Shown: positions 42,252-50,169 of the stretch, piece after piece
How the letters are laid out: every line of letters starts with the position of its first letter
Position numbering within the stretch: the stretch's first letter is position 1
NCBI RefSeq assembly: GCF_964218355.1
Contig: NZ_CAXPMC010000021.1
Span: 124,001 to 188,000, forward strand
Reading direction: 5' to 3'
Length of the DNA stretch: 64,000 bases
Origin: Ferrovibrio sp964218355
GTDB taxonomy: Bacteria > Pseudomonadota > Alphaproteobacteria > Ferrovibrionales > Ferrovibrionaceae
The notes under the pieces: generated by a model
The model's input: only the letters and a program-made list of their open reading frames with translations
What the model was told of the DNA's origin: nothing
Database searches by the model: none
Program-made: the position numbers and the translations under genes

Positions 42252-43390
42252 CACGACGTCCTCTCGAGTACCAGGCTCACATGCGAGGAGAGTATGCCTC
42301 CGTCACCGTGCAGCAATGCCAGTTTTGGCAGTTTGGCGATCTGACGGGTGCCAGCCCGCCCGCCCATCTGCCTTGCGGTCTCGACGAGATGCGCCAGCGC
42401 GCCGGCCACACCGCAATGGCCGAACGAGAGCAGGCCTCCATGCGTGTTGAGGGGAATACTGCCGTTCGGATCGAAATATCCGTCCCGGACATACCGTCCG
42501 GCCATGCCTCTTTCGCAGAACCCGATCTCTTCAAGCAGCATGGCCAGCGTGATCGTGAAACTGTCGTAAATCGCAGCATATTCCACATCGCCCAGATCGA
42601 TGCCCGCATCCCGCAGCGCCGTCGCGCTTGAGATGCCGGCACCGGATGCGATGAGATCCGGAGCTGCGCTGATATGCTGATGCGTATGGGCCTGCGCGGC
42701 GGACCGGATCCGCAGCGCGACGTCAGCAGGCTTCTCCCACCCCACGACAAAGGCGACGCCTCCATCGGAGATTGGGCAGCAATCCAGCAGCTTCAATGGA
42801 GTGGCAATCGGAAGGGACGCCATGACATGGTCAATCGAGATAGGGTCGCGGAAATGCGCATCCGGGTGCAGTACGGCATTCCTGCGCATCAGCACGGCAA
42901 TCTCCGCCAGTTCGGCTTCGGGGATGCCGAAATCATGCATATAGCGCGACGCCGCCAGGGCATAATATGCCGGCACCGTAGCGCCAAGCGGGACCTCGTA
43001 GTCCTTATGCCCGACCTGGGCCAGTGTCTGGATCGCGCTGTCGCTGCTCTGCCCCGTCGCCCGGGTTTCTCCGGCGACGACCAGGATTCTCTTCGCGACC
43101 CCCGCCTCGACCAGGGCATGTGCGAGCATCAGCATCGCAAACCCCGTCGCGCCGCCGAGCTGGACGGAATGGGCATATTGGGGCGACAGCCCGAAATGCT
43201 CTGCGAAAAGCGTACTCAGCATCAGATGCGGCAGCACCGTAGAATAGCCGCAGATCAGCCCATCGATATCCGACCGTTCCAGATGCGCATCCTGCAGGGC
43301 CTGCTCTGCAGCCGACGACATCAGATCCAGTGTCTCCTGGCCTTCGAGCTTGCCGAACCTGGTTTGGCCGACTCCGAGCAACCAGCTCAC
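42251..43390 (-). CDS. Thiolase-fold protein lacking both catalytic Cys (Ltp2-like aldolase candidate)
   Basis: A 379-residue thiolase-superfamily protein: LGVGQTRFGKLEGQ at the N-terminus, DGLICGYS, VVAGETRATG, and the loops DSFTITLAMLLEEIGFC and FGHCGVAGALAHLVE. Where a thiolase has its nucleophilic Cys (C-A-S-G) this reads VQLGGATG, and the C-terminal C-x-G-G-G reads HGDGGI. Both cysteines are gone, so thiolytic cleavage is unlikely. Ltp2-type enzymes, also Cys-less and paired with a DUF35 protein, perform retro-aldol cleavage of 3-hydroxyacyl-CoA, which fits here. Start is GTG at 43390 after GAGG. Confidence 0.85.
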   Translation of the reverse strand: MSWLLGVGQTRFGKLEGQETLDLMSSAAEQALQDAHLERSDIDGLICGYSTVLPHLMLSTLFAEHFGLSPQYAHSVQLGGATGFAMLMLAHALVEAGVAKRILVVAGETRATGQSSDSAIQTLAQVGHKDYEVPLGATVPAYYALAASRYMHDFGIPEAELAEIAVLMRRNAVLHPDAHFRDPISIDHVMASLPIATPLKLLDCCPISDGGVAFVVGWEKPADVALRIRSAAQAHTHQHISAAPDLIASGAGISSATALRDAGIDLGDVEYAAIYDSFTITLAMLLEEIGFCERGMAGRYVRDGYFDPNGSIPLNTHGGLLSFGHCGVAGALAHLVETARQMGGRAGTRQIAKLPKLALLHGDGGILSSHVSLVLERTS

Positions 43391-43403
43391 GCGATCCTCA
43401 TTT

Positions 43404-44267
43404 TCAGAAGGTGACTTCGGCCGTCATGGCCGGAGACGCATTGTCGGTGGAAATCCAGATACTGCAGCCGTCTTTCGTCGGGCAACCTTCAATCCTGAAT
43501 GGCCCGGTGTCATAAACCGGCGCCTGCGCGCGCATGGAGTAAGATGAAAACAGGCGGCCGGGATTGTTATCGGCCGCGAAATCCAGCATCAGGTTCGACA
43601 TGAGCGGACCATGCACGACAAGTCCGGCATATTTCTCATGCTGTATCGCATATTCTCTGTCGAAGTGAATGCGATGCGAATTGAACGTTAGCGCGGAATA
43701 TCGCATCAGAAGCACCGGATCCGGCGTCACCTGCCTACTCCAGGCTGCATCCGGCTGCGGGGATTTTTCCAGCGGCGCGGCCGGCCGGCTTTGGCCCTTG
43801 TCTTCGTCGCGGAAAACGGTGGTCCAGAATTCCTCAACCGCCAGGCCGGCATCCGTGCTGATCTTGCTTTGCAGGGTGGCGATGCAGATGGCACCTGCCT
43901 TGCCTTCCTTCATCTGGATATCTTTCAGCAGCGTTTCGCGCGTCAGATGCTCACCGATCAGGATAGGCTGGTGAAACCGCAGAGTGACGCCGCCGAATAC
44001 CCGCCGTGGCAATGAGACCTTCGGCAAGACACCGGTCGATATCGGGCTGCCATCGGGCCGCAACTCTTGCGGACGGAAGTTGGGCCAGAAAAAGACCGAA
44101 TGCCATCCCTGTGGAATAGGCTCGCCTTTCGACGGCGGTTTACCTTTCCGATCCAGAGTCGCCCAGAGCGCCTTGATCGCAGATTCGGCGGCGTCATCCT
44201 GCGACCGCAGGCTTTGCCCGATCGATGCGCGAAGGGCCGCCTCTTCTTCCATCAGCTCCTTACGCAT
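43404..44267 (-). CDS. Two-domain MaoC-like hydratase (mesaconyl-C4-CoA hydratase/HTD2 type)
   Basis: A 287-residue double-hotdog hydratase. The N-terminal FAS1-like dehydratase domain shows FFWPNFRPQELRPDGSP, LPKVSLPRRVFGG and FHQPILIGEHLTRE. The C-terminal domain shows RYSALTFNSHRIHFDREYA and GLVVHGPLMSNLM, with the His of NSHRIH as the probable catalyst. This matches mesaconyl-C4-CoA hydratase and related 3-methylfumaryl-CoA hydratases. In this operon it would hydrate an enoyl-CoA to the 3-hydroxyacyl-CoA that the adjacent aldolase-like protein could cleave. ATG at 44267 overlaps the SDR stop by eight bases. Confidence 0.85.
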   Translation of the reverse strand: MRKELMEEEAALRASIGQSLRSQDDAAESAIKALWATLDRKGKPPSKGEPIPQGWHSVFFWPNFRPQELRPDGSPISTGVLPKVSLPRRVFGGVTLRFHQPILIGEHLTRETLLKDIQMKEGKAGAICIATLQSKISTDAGLAVEEFWTTVFRDEDKGQSRPAAPLEKSPQPDAAWSRQVTPDPVLLMRYSALTFNSHRIHFDREYAIQHEKYAGLVVHGPLMSNLMLDFAADNNPGRLFSSYSMRAQAPVYDTGPFRIEGCPTKDGCSIWISTDNASPAMTAEVTF

Positions 44268-45138
44268 TGCGGCCCGCCGTGTCGGCCTGACGCGCGATCT
44301 TCTTCTTTTCAGCCCAGTCGGCATCGCTCAGGCCGAAATATCGCGTCATCTGCGTGCCGTTTGCCAGATATCCGGCGCCATCGAGCGCTATGGTCTGGCC
44401 TGACAGCCATTCACAGCCGTCCGCCATCAGGAAGGTGGCCAGATTCTGCAACTCGCTGGGGCGACCGACACGTCCCCAGGGATTTTCCGATCCCCGGTCA
44501 TTGGAATCGCCGCCTGGATCGAGCCGCGCTGACATGCCTTCCGTCGGGATTACACCGGGAGCAATGGCATTAACGCGAATCTTGTTGCGTCCCCATTCGA
44601 TCGCCAGCGACTTGGTCATGGCGTCCAGACCCGTCTTGGCCATGGCGGATGGCACCGTGAAAGGAGACCCCGTCCAGACCCAGGTCGTCAGAATGGATAT
44701 GATCGCACCCGGCAGGCCGGCTTCGATCCATCGCTTTCCGACGGCATTGGTCACGTAGAATGTTCCATGCAGAACCGTGTTGGCCACGGCATCGAATCCG
44801 CGCGGGGAGACCAGATGGGTGGGCGAGATGAAATTTCCGGCTGCGTTGTTGACCAGCCCGGTCAGCGGTCCCTCGGACGAGACCGTTTCCATCAGGCGGT
44901 TGACCTGCTCCGGATCACGGATATCTGCCGACTGCGCCCTGATTCGAGCGCCATGCGCCTGCGACAGCTCTTTCACCGTTGCGTCGAGCGGCGCCTGACG
45001 TCGTCCGCAGATCCACACCGTTGCGCCCAGCGACAGGTAGTGTTCTGCAATCGCACGGCCGAGACCAGTCCCTCCGCCGGTGACCAGGATTCTCTTTCCG
45101 GCCAGAAGTCCGTCTCTGAACATTTGATTTTCCGCCAT
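44260..45138 (-). CDS. SDR oxidoreductase, dienoyl/enoyl-CoA-reductase-like, lacking catalytic Tyr
   Basis: A 292-residue SDR with TGGGTGLGRAIAEHYLSLGA and NNAAGNF. At the Y-x3-K position it reads VPSAMAKTGLDAMTKSLA, so the Lys is present but the Tyr is not, as in 2,4-dienoyl-CoA reductase-type SDRs. Reduction of a conjugated enoyl- or dienoyl-CoA is a fair guess. The ATG at 45138 lies after GGGTGAAG; a GTG nine bases upstream is less likely. Lead gene of the operon 45138-41901, downstream of IclR-type operator sequences. Confidence 0.82.
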   Translation of the reverse strand: MAENQMFRDGLLAGKRILVTGGGTGLGRAIAEHYLSLGATVWICGRRQAPLDATVKELSQAHGARIRAQSADIRDPEQVNRLMETVSSEGPLTGLVNNAAGNFISPTHLVSPRGFDAVANTVLHGTFYVTNAVGKRWIEAGLPGAIISILTTWVWTGSPFTVPSAMAKTGLDAMTKSLAIEWGRNKIRVNAIAPGVIPTEGMSARLDPGGDSNDRGSENPWGRVGRPSELQNLATFLMADGCEWLSGQTIALDGAGYLANGTQMTRYFGLSDADWAEKKKIARQADTAGRNA

Positions 45139-45161
45139 TTTCTTCACCCGAAAACAAAATA

Positions 45162-45177
45162 ATTCTTTATAGAGAAT
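45162..45177. promoter_or_regulatory. IclR-type operator upstream of the SDR/aldolase operon
   Basis: ATTCTTTATAGAGAAT is a perfect inverted repeat (ATTCT-N6-AGAAT) and fits RTTC-N8-GAAY. A second, shorter repeat ATTC-N6-GAAT follows at 45181-45194. Both lie between the SDR start (45138) and the divergent IclR gene (45359), close to the SDR start. Confidence 0.6.
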
Positions 45178-45358
45178 TTAATTCGGTATAGAATATAGTG
45201 TAGAACTTCCGTTCCGGCGCTGTCAATCGCAGCCGGATGCAATGCGGGAGGCCACGTGGCAACTCATGCATGCGGACAACGGACTGCTCTATATTTTTGC
45301 GTAACAGGGTCGATTCCCATCACGGCGGCTCATCACCTTCGGTACTGCGGATTTTGAG

Positions 45359-46126
45359 ATGACTGAGGCCAATACAAAAAATAACTACAAGCCGGTCGGC
45401 GCGGTACTGAACGCTATTCGAATCCTGAATTTCCTCACGCAATCATCGGAAGCGCAGGGCGTTACGAAAATTGCCAAGGAAACCCAGATCAATCAGAGTA
45501 CCTGCTTCAATATTCTGCGCACGCTCGCGGATGCTGAGTTCGTGCGCTTCGATCCTGCATCCCGAAAGTATGAGCTGGGTATCGGCCTCGGCCCGATCGC
45601 GACCCGAGCCCTGAACCCCACGCTGAACATGCACGCCGTCAAGCAGCAGCTGCGGGCGATCACCAAGGAATTCAATATCAGCGTCTCTGTCTGGCGCCGG
45701 CTGGGTGACAACCGCCTGATCCTGACTGCACTGGAGCAGAGCGAGGCCGGCGTGCGGGTGCATCTGAGTCTTGGCCAGCGCGTGCCGCTGCTGGGCGGCG
45801 CCATGGGCCGACTCTTCGCATTGTCCGGCGAATTCAGCCCCGCGGATGTGAAAAAGCGGTTCGAAGCGGTTCGCTGGCAGCAGCCGATCAACTTCGAGAC
45901 GTTCATGGAAGAAGCCGAGGCTGCGAAGAAGCGCGGCTGGGCGATCGACGATGGCGCCTACATCCGCGGTGCATTGAATCTGGCAGTTCTGATCCCTGGC
46001 GATACGCAGATGGTCTGCACCGGTACCATGTTCCAGGGCCAGCATGACAAGCTTACCCAGCGTGAAATCGGCCGCAGTCTCGTTGGCCTGGCAAAGGATC
46101 TCGCCAACAAGCCGATGCCTGAATAA
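45359..46126 (+). CDS. IclR family transcriptional regulator
   Basis: A 255-residue IclR regulator. The winged helix covers residues ~14-75 (VLNAIRILNFL, VTKIAKETQINQSTCFNILRTL, YELGIGLGPIA), and the effector domain includes GQRVPLLGGAMGRLFAL and RGWAIDDGAYIRGALNLAV. It is divergent from the SDR/MaoC/aldolase operon and separated from it by 220 bases that hold a perfect IclR-type inverted repeat, so that operon is the likely target. It is distinct in sequence from the IclR protein at 36947. Confidence 0.88.
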   Translation: MTEANTKNNYKPVGAVLNAIRILNFLTQSSEAQGVTKIAKETQINQSTCFNILRTLADAEFVRFDPASRKYELGIGLGPIATRALNPTLNMHAVKQQLRAITKEFNISVSVWRRLGDNRLILTALEQSEAGVRVHLSLGQRVPLLGGAMGRLFALSGEFSPADVKKRFEAVRWQQPINFETFMEEAEAAKKRGWAIDDGAYIRGALNLAVLIPGDTQMVCTGTMFQGQHDKLTQREIGRSLVGLAKDLANKPMPE

Positions 46127-46268
46127 TCCCCCTCTGTCAGAGAGTGTGGCAACGCAGGGATGCGGCATCCCAGTGAGACATGCTGCCATATTGCCGGAAG
46201 GCCGAGAGGAGAAAATCAGCGCCACCAAACTTGCCGCGATACGTTCGAAGCTTCGGGAAATGCAGGAG

Positions 46269-47513
46269 CTACTGCGATAGCTCTAGGATCTCGGTGATTT
46301 CTGACGAGACCCTATCGGCCGCCTCAATCAAAGCCTGTTCAATATGAACATAGCCCTGCGTCACGGTGCATTTTGCATGGCCGAGCAGGCCTGCGATGAT
46401 CAGTTCGGAATAACCGAGTTCTGCCGCAATGCTGGCGAAGGTATGCCGCATGACGTGTGGCGTGACATCTGCCAATTCCGCTCTCGCACAAATGCGATCC
46501 AGCACTCGGGTGACGCCAATGAAATGGCCGTCACCACGATCTGCCGGAAAGACATAGAGCGTCCGAGTTTCATCTGAGTTTACCGCTTTTCGCTGAGCCT
46601 TTAGCAAATCGAGGGCCGCCTTACCAACCACCCGAAATTGCGGTCCCGTTTTGGAATCCGGGAACTGGACGCAGTGTTCGTCAGCCCTGAGCCAGCCCCA
46701 TTGTAGGCCGAGCACCTCCATGCGTCGAAAGCCGGTCAGAAGCATGAGGCGAATGACCGCCAGGGCCGTCGGATGCTCCCCCTCGGCCTCCATCTGCCGC
46801 ATGGTCTTTCCAAGTTGCCGCAGTTCCTCGCTACTCAAGCGGCGATCCAGCTTGCGACTGGCGATCTGCCGCACCCCATCAGCCGGATTCGCCTCGATCA
46901 GGCGCCAGCGAGCCGCATGCCCCAGCAGGCTGCGCAGGGTGCTGACAGTCCGTCCGGCTACCCCGGACCCGCCGGTGGTCCTCCCGCCCCGCCCTTTTCG
47001 GGCCTTGGCCGTCTTGCCAGCGACAATATCGGCCTGCATCCGCTCGATGTCGGCCAGGGTCAGAGCACGGACCGACCGGGTGCCCAGGAGCGGTTTGATG
47101 TGGGTGTTGATCCGGCTCTCGTCCATGTCCAGGGTCGAGGCCTTAATCGGGCGCCGGTTTCGCCCCAGGATGCGTCCAGCCCGTGCCTCCTCCAGGTACC
47201 ACTGGCAGATCTCGGCGACGGTCTTTCCTGCCCGGATAGCTTGTTTGTCGGCAGAAGGATCCTCGCCCCTGGCCACGGCGGCGAGCTTCTGGCGAGCCAA
47301 GCCGCGAGCCTCCTCCGGCGTGAAAACCGTGTGCCTGCCCAGGACCAGCCGCCGGGTCCGTCCCTCTGCGTTGCGATACTGGATGAAATAGCTCTTCACA
47401 CCGGAGCTTTTCACGCGCAAACCGAAGCCGCGCAGCTCGCCATCCCAGGCAAAGGCCTCTCCGCTGGGCCCCGCCTGCAGTCTATCCACGATGCTTTTGA
47501 TGAGCTTGCCCAT
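46269..47513 (-). CDS. int: Site-specific tyrosine recombinase (phage-type integrase)
   Basis: A 414-residue P4-like integrase. It has an N-terminal DUF4102-type arm-binding domain (AFAWDGELRGFGLRVKSSG, RRLVLGRHTVFTPEEAR), a core-binding SAM-like domain, and a catalytic domain with Arg in TGFRRMEVLGL, HVMRHTF (H-x2-R), and GHAKCTVTQGYVH with the nucleophilic Tyr. It would insert and excise DNA at a tRNA. It reads away from the tRNA-Gly fragment 190 bases upstream of its start, the usual island layout. The leader (47514-47700) is AT-rich compared with its surroundings. ATG at 47513 follows AGAGGT. Confidence 0.93.
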   Translation of the reverse strand: MGKLIKSIVDRLQAGPSGEAFAWDGELRGFGLRVKSSGVKSYFIQYRNAEGRTRRLVLGRHTVFTPEEARGLARQKLAAVARGEDPSADKQAIRAGKTVAEICQWYLEEARAGRILGRNRRPIKASTLDMDESRINTHIKPLLGTRSVRALTLADIERMQADIVAGKTAKARKGRGGRTTGGSGVAGRTVSTLRSLLGHAARWRLIEANPADGVRQIASRKLDRRLSSEELRQLGKTMRQMEAEGEHPTALAVIRLMLLTGFRRMEVLGLQWGWLRADEHCVQFPDSKTGPQFRVVGKAALDLLKAQRKAVNSDETRTLYVFPADRGDGHFIGVTRVLDRICARAELADVTPHVMRHTFASIAAELGYSELIIAGLLGHAKCTVTQGYVHIEQALIEAADRVSSEITEILELSQ

Positions 47514-47705
47514 CGCCGCTTACCTCTCTGCTTCCCTAACTATAGGACTGCATCTTGAGGAAGCAATCAGGAAGCTGGCGAGATACAACAAGAGAGTACG
47601 TGAGGATACTCGGTTCTATATAAACACCTTTAATATCAGATTATTATATGATTCTAGGACACTTGAGCGTATATCGGCGAATTTCCTTCGGCACCACCTA
47701 ACCGC

Positions 47706-47751
47706 CTTGCCAAGGTTGGGGTCGAGGGTTCGAATCCCTTCGCCCGCTCCA
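47706..47751 (+). other. 3' fragment of tRNA-Gly(GCC): integration (att) site
   Basis: The sequence contains a complete anticodon loop TTGCCAA (GCC at 47709-47711), a 3' anticodon strand GGTTG, variable GGGTC, a T-arm GAGGG-TTCGAAT-CCCTT, an acceptor strand CGCCCGC, discriminator T and encoded CCA (47749-47751). The five bases before the loop (CCGCC) pair poorly with GGTTG, and no D-arm or GCGGGCG acceptor strand lies upstream. So only the 3' part of the tRNA is present. Such a piece beside an integrase is the duplicated attachment core left by tRNA-directed integration. Confidence 0.82.
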
Positions 47752-47772
47752 GTTTCCGGACACATCCGGTTA

Positions 47773-48915
47773 TCAGACACGACCTCCCGATCTCCCATCC
47801 GGCGCAGTTCTGCCGGGCTGCCGCCGCGCCCCCGCTGCTGCCGCAGGTGAACAGGCATAGACGCGGCGCGCGGTTCCGGCCAGCAGCGCCTGTCCGGCAG
47901 CGGCATCATGCTCGGCAGCGATGATCTTGTAGGCATTCCAGAGATTGCCGTAGCTGATCGCAACGCTGTCGACCGGAAAGTTGCTTTCGAACATGCAGCG
48001 TTCCGGACCGAAACACCGGATCGCATGCCGGAAATAGGCGCCGCGCTCATCCACAAACTCCCGGGAGGATGGCGGCAGCGGACGGGTATGGGCGTCATAC
48101 TGCGTGACGATCGATGCCAGGCCACCGAGTTTCACGACAAGATTGGGATGCTCTGCCAGCATCCCGATCAGGGCGCACCACCCGGTGAAGACCGGATCGC
48201 GCTCGGCCGGGCCGCCGCCATATCCGACCGGCGCGCCGAGATGATTGATCACGATCATGGCGGACGGCACCGCGCGGGCCAGCGCGGCGAGTTCGGGAAG
48301 CTGAAAATGAAACAGGAAGGCATCGAAGACGAGCCCGCGTTCCGCCACGCGGGCAAGGCCCCGGCGAAAGGCCGGATCGGCATAGAGACCGGGCGGCGCG
48401 GCACCCGCCAGCAGGCGGGCTGACGGATCCTCCAGGCGGGCAGCGCTCTGGCGGATGCCACGCAGGCGGCCACCGCCAGCCTTCTCGTGCTCGTCAAGCA
48501 CCGTGTCCAGTGCGGGATGCCGCAGGTCGGCATGCGCCACGATCGCTGCGATCGTTTCCGTTCCATCGCGGCCAGCGGACTGCACGGCCATGCGGGCAGC
48601 CCATTCCGTCTCCCCCACCGACCGAAGATGCTCCGGCCCGTCCGGACGGTATCCGGACCCGCATTCGACATAGACGGCCTGCGCGAGATTGTGGCCGGCC
48701 GTCACATCGGAAAGAAACTCGTCAAGAAGATAACGGCTGGTCCGCAGCATCGCGCCGGGTTCGGCCGGGTCGGGAAAGTCGCGTTCGTCCCAGAGATGGA
48801 AATGGGCATCGACGATTTCGATCTCCGGATCGATGGCCGCCTCGCGCCGCAGCGCCCACCAGTCGCGGCGCGCACCCATCTGCCGCACCCAAAGCCTGCG
48901 TTCCTGCGGGGTCAT
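47773..48915 (-). CDS. Amidohydrolase-2 family metal-dependent hydrolase
   Basis: A 380-residue TIM-barrel amidohydrolase of the type that includes 2-pyrone-4,6-dicarboxylate hydrolase and related lactonases. It has the N-terminal VDAHFHLWDERDFP metal motif, YVECGSGYRPDGPEHLRSVG, INHLGAPVGYGGG, and CMFESNFPVDS with the late metal-site Asp. It hydrolyses a C-N, C-O or C-C bond in an unknown ring or acid. ATG at 48915 follows GGGAGGAGG. Its 3' end stops 21 bases from the tRNA-Gly fragment, making it the first chromosomal gene beyond the island. It is divergent from the LysR gene and may be its target. Confidence 0.86.
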   Translation of the reverse strand: MTPQERRLWVRQMGARRDWWALRREAAIDPEIEIVDAHFHLWDERDFPDPAEPGAMLRTSRYLLDEFLSDVTAGHNLAQAVYVECGSGYRPDGPEHLRSVGETEWAARMAVQSAGRDGTETIAAIVAHADLRHPALDTVLDEHEKAGGGRLRGIRQSAARLEDPSARLLAGAAPPGLYADPAFRRGLARVAERGLVFDAFLFHFQLPELAALARAVPSAMIVINHLGAPVGYGGGPAERDPVFTGWCALIGMLAEHPNLVVKLGGLASIVTQYDAHTRPLPPSSREFVDERGAYFRHAIRCFGPERCMFESNFPVDSVAISYGNLWNAYKIIAAEHDAAAGQALLAGTARRVYACSPAAAAGARRQPGRTAPDGRSGGRV

Positions 48916-48991
48916 TCCCTGTCCTCCTCCCGGTGCGGGCAGCTTCGAAACGGCACCCGGCACCTGCGGAGCCAACCGTAGAGTTGAACTG

Positions 48992-49006
48992 ACTATTACC
49001 GATAGT
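48992..49006. promoter_or_regulatory. Interrupted dyad in the amidohydrolase/lysR promoter
   Basis: ACTAT-TACCG-ATAGT, with a second palindrome AACAT-CC-ATGTT at 49017-49028, lies in the 142 bases between the divergent starts at 48915 and 49058. LysR proteins often bind such interrupted dyads next to their own gene. Confidence 0.45.
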
Positions 49007-49057
49007 TAAAATTACTAACATCCATGTTCTAATAAGCTGAAAGCTGGAGGAAGCGCC

Positions 49058-50017
49058 ATGGAGCTGAGGCAGATCCGATTCTTCGTCGCGGCCTGCGAAG
49101 AGGGCTCCCTGAGTGCCGCCGCCAGCCGCCTGAACTGCACGGCATCCGGCGTCAGCCAGCAGATGAGTGCGCTGGAGGGGCGGCTGGGGATCAGCCTGCT
49201 CGAACGGACACGGCGGGGCGTGGTGCCAACACCGGCCGGGCAGCGCTTCTACGAACGGTCGCTCGCAATCCTGAAGGCCGTTTCCGAGGCCGAACTCGAA
49301 GTCGAAGATTTCTCCGCCGGACTGAGCGGTGCGGTATCGGCCGGTTTCGCGCCCGGCCTGGCGAAAGCCATCCTGCCGCCGGCGCTGGCACGGTTCACGC
49401 GCGAGTTTCCCCGGGTCGACATCGACATCGCGAGCGGCACCGCCGATTCGCTCCTCGCCGAAGTGGCCGGCGGCGCCCTCGACTTCTATGTGGGCCAGTT
49501 CGAAAAGCCCCAGATCGGACTGACGGCGCAGTCCATCGGCAGGTTCCCGGTCACGCTCATATCCGGCTCCCGCCGCGGACTGATGCCGATGAAACCGCTG
49601 AAACTCTCTGCCCTGCCGGCGCTGAAGCTGTTCCTGCCCAATGCCGAAAACAGCCTGCGGCCGAAAATCGACGCGGCAATCCGCAATGGCGAAATCCCTG
49701 TCGAACGGATCATCTCCAATGCCAGCCTTTCGGCAGGACTGGAATTTCTCGCGCTGACCGACTGGTCTGCCATCCTTCCCTACTGGATCGGCCAGAAGGA
49801 ACTCGGCAACGAGCGACTGACCGTCAACCCGATCGCGGATTCATCCCTGGCCGTCGAGGTGGCGCTGATCATTCCGGCCCGCCATCCGCTGTCGCGCCCT
49901 GCCCAGACGCTTTACGACTATTTCAGCCAGGAGCTCCGCCGGTCCGAAGAGGAGTGGCGGCGGGTGCTGGATGCTTCTGCCTTAAGCCAGCCTGATGATT
50001 CACTTAAGAAGAAATAA
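49058..50017 (+). CDS. LysR family transcriptional regulator
   Basis: A 319-residue LysR regulator. The N-terminal winged helix reads MELRQIRFFVAACEEGSLS, AASRLNCTASGVSQQMSALE and LLERTRRGVVPTPAG. The C-terminal effector-binding domain follows (VSAGFAPGLAKAILPPAL, DFYVGQFEKPQ). ATG follows GGAGG. It is placed between a divergent amidohydrolase gene and a downstream TRAP system, so it may govern both. Effector unknown. Confidence 0.92.
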   Translation: MELRQIRFFVAACEEGSLSAAASRLNCTASGVSQQMSALEGRLGISLLERTRRGVVPTPAGQRFYERSLAILKAVSEAELEVEDFSAGLSGAVSAGFAPGLAKAILPPALARFTREFPRVDIDIASGTADSLLAEVAGGALDFYVGQFEKPQIGLTAQSIGRFPVTLISGSRRGLMPMKPLKLSALPALKLFLPNAENSLRPKIDAAIRNGEIPVERIISNASLSAGLEFLALTDWSAILPYWIGQKELGNERLTVNPIADSSLAVEVALIIPARHPLSRPAQTLYDYFSQELRRSEEEWRRVLDASALSQPDDSLKKK

Positions 50018-50169
50018 GTATTCCTGATCGAACGCCCCTCCTACATTCCACGCCGGAGGAACGCCATCTGCCCGGGCATACCTGTTCAGGCGGCAGACAG
50101 CGGATAAGCGCGCCCCGTCGCGCGTAACTATAAGGCCCCGGCCTCTACCGGGCCCCGGAGGAGACAGAC

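Larger units (their letters stand above)
1..47751. mobile_element. Probable integrative catabolic island, right end inside the window
   Basis: The right boundary is supported by the integrase (46269-47513) next to a tRNA-Gly 3' fragment (47706-47751). Leftward lies dense, self-regulated catabolic cargo with an IS3 fragment and gene remnants near 39.0-39.9 kb and 11.7 kb. Rightward lies housekeeping DNA (hrcA, grpE, dnaK, dnaJ). The left end with the intact tRNA-Gly is not in the window, so the extent is inferred; it is possible that only part of the left side belongs to the element. No conjugation or replication genes are seen. Confidence 0.5.

Noticed and set aside
46127..46268. Small frame with a Lys/Glu/Leu-rich tail (ISATKLAAIRSKLREMQELL) ending at 46280
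   Set aside because: The helix-like tail is tempting, but there is no ribosome site or start near it and the upstream part is a shadow of the IclR gene; at most a remnant.
47600..47751. Complete tRNA-Gly gene
   Set aside because: No D-arm or 5' acceptor strand is present and the anticodon stem does not pair properly; only the 3' part exists.
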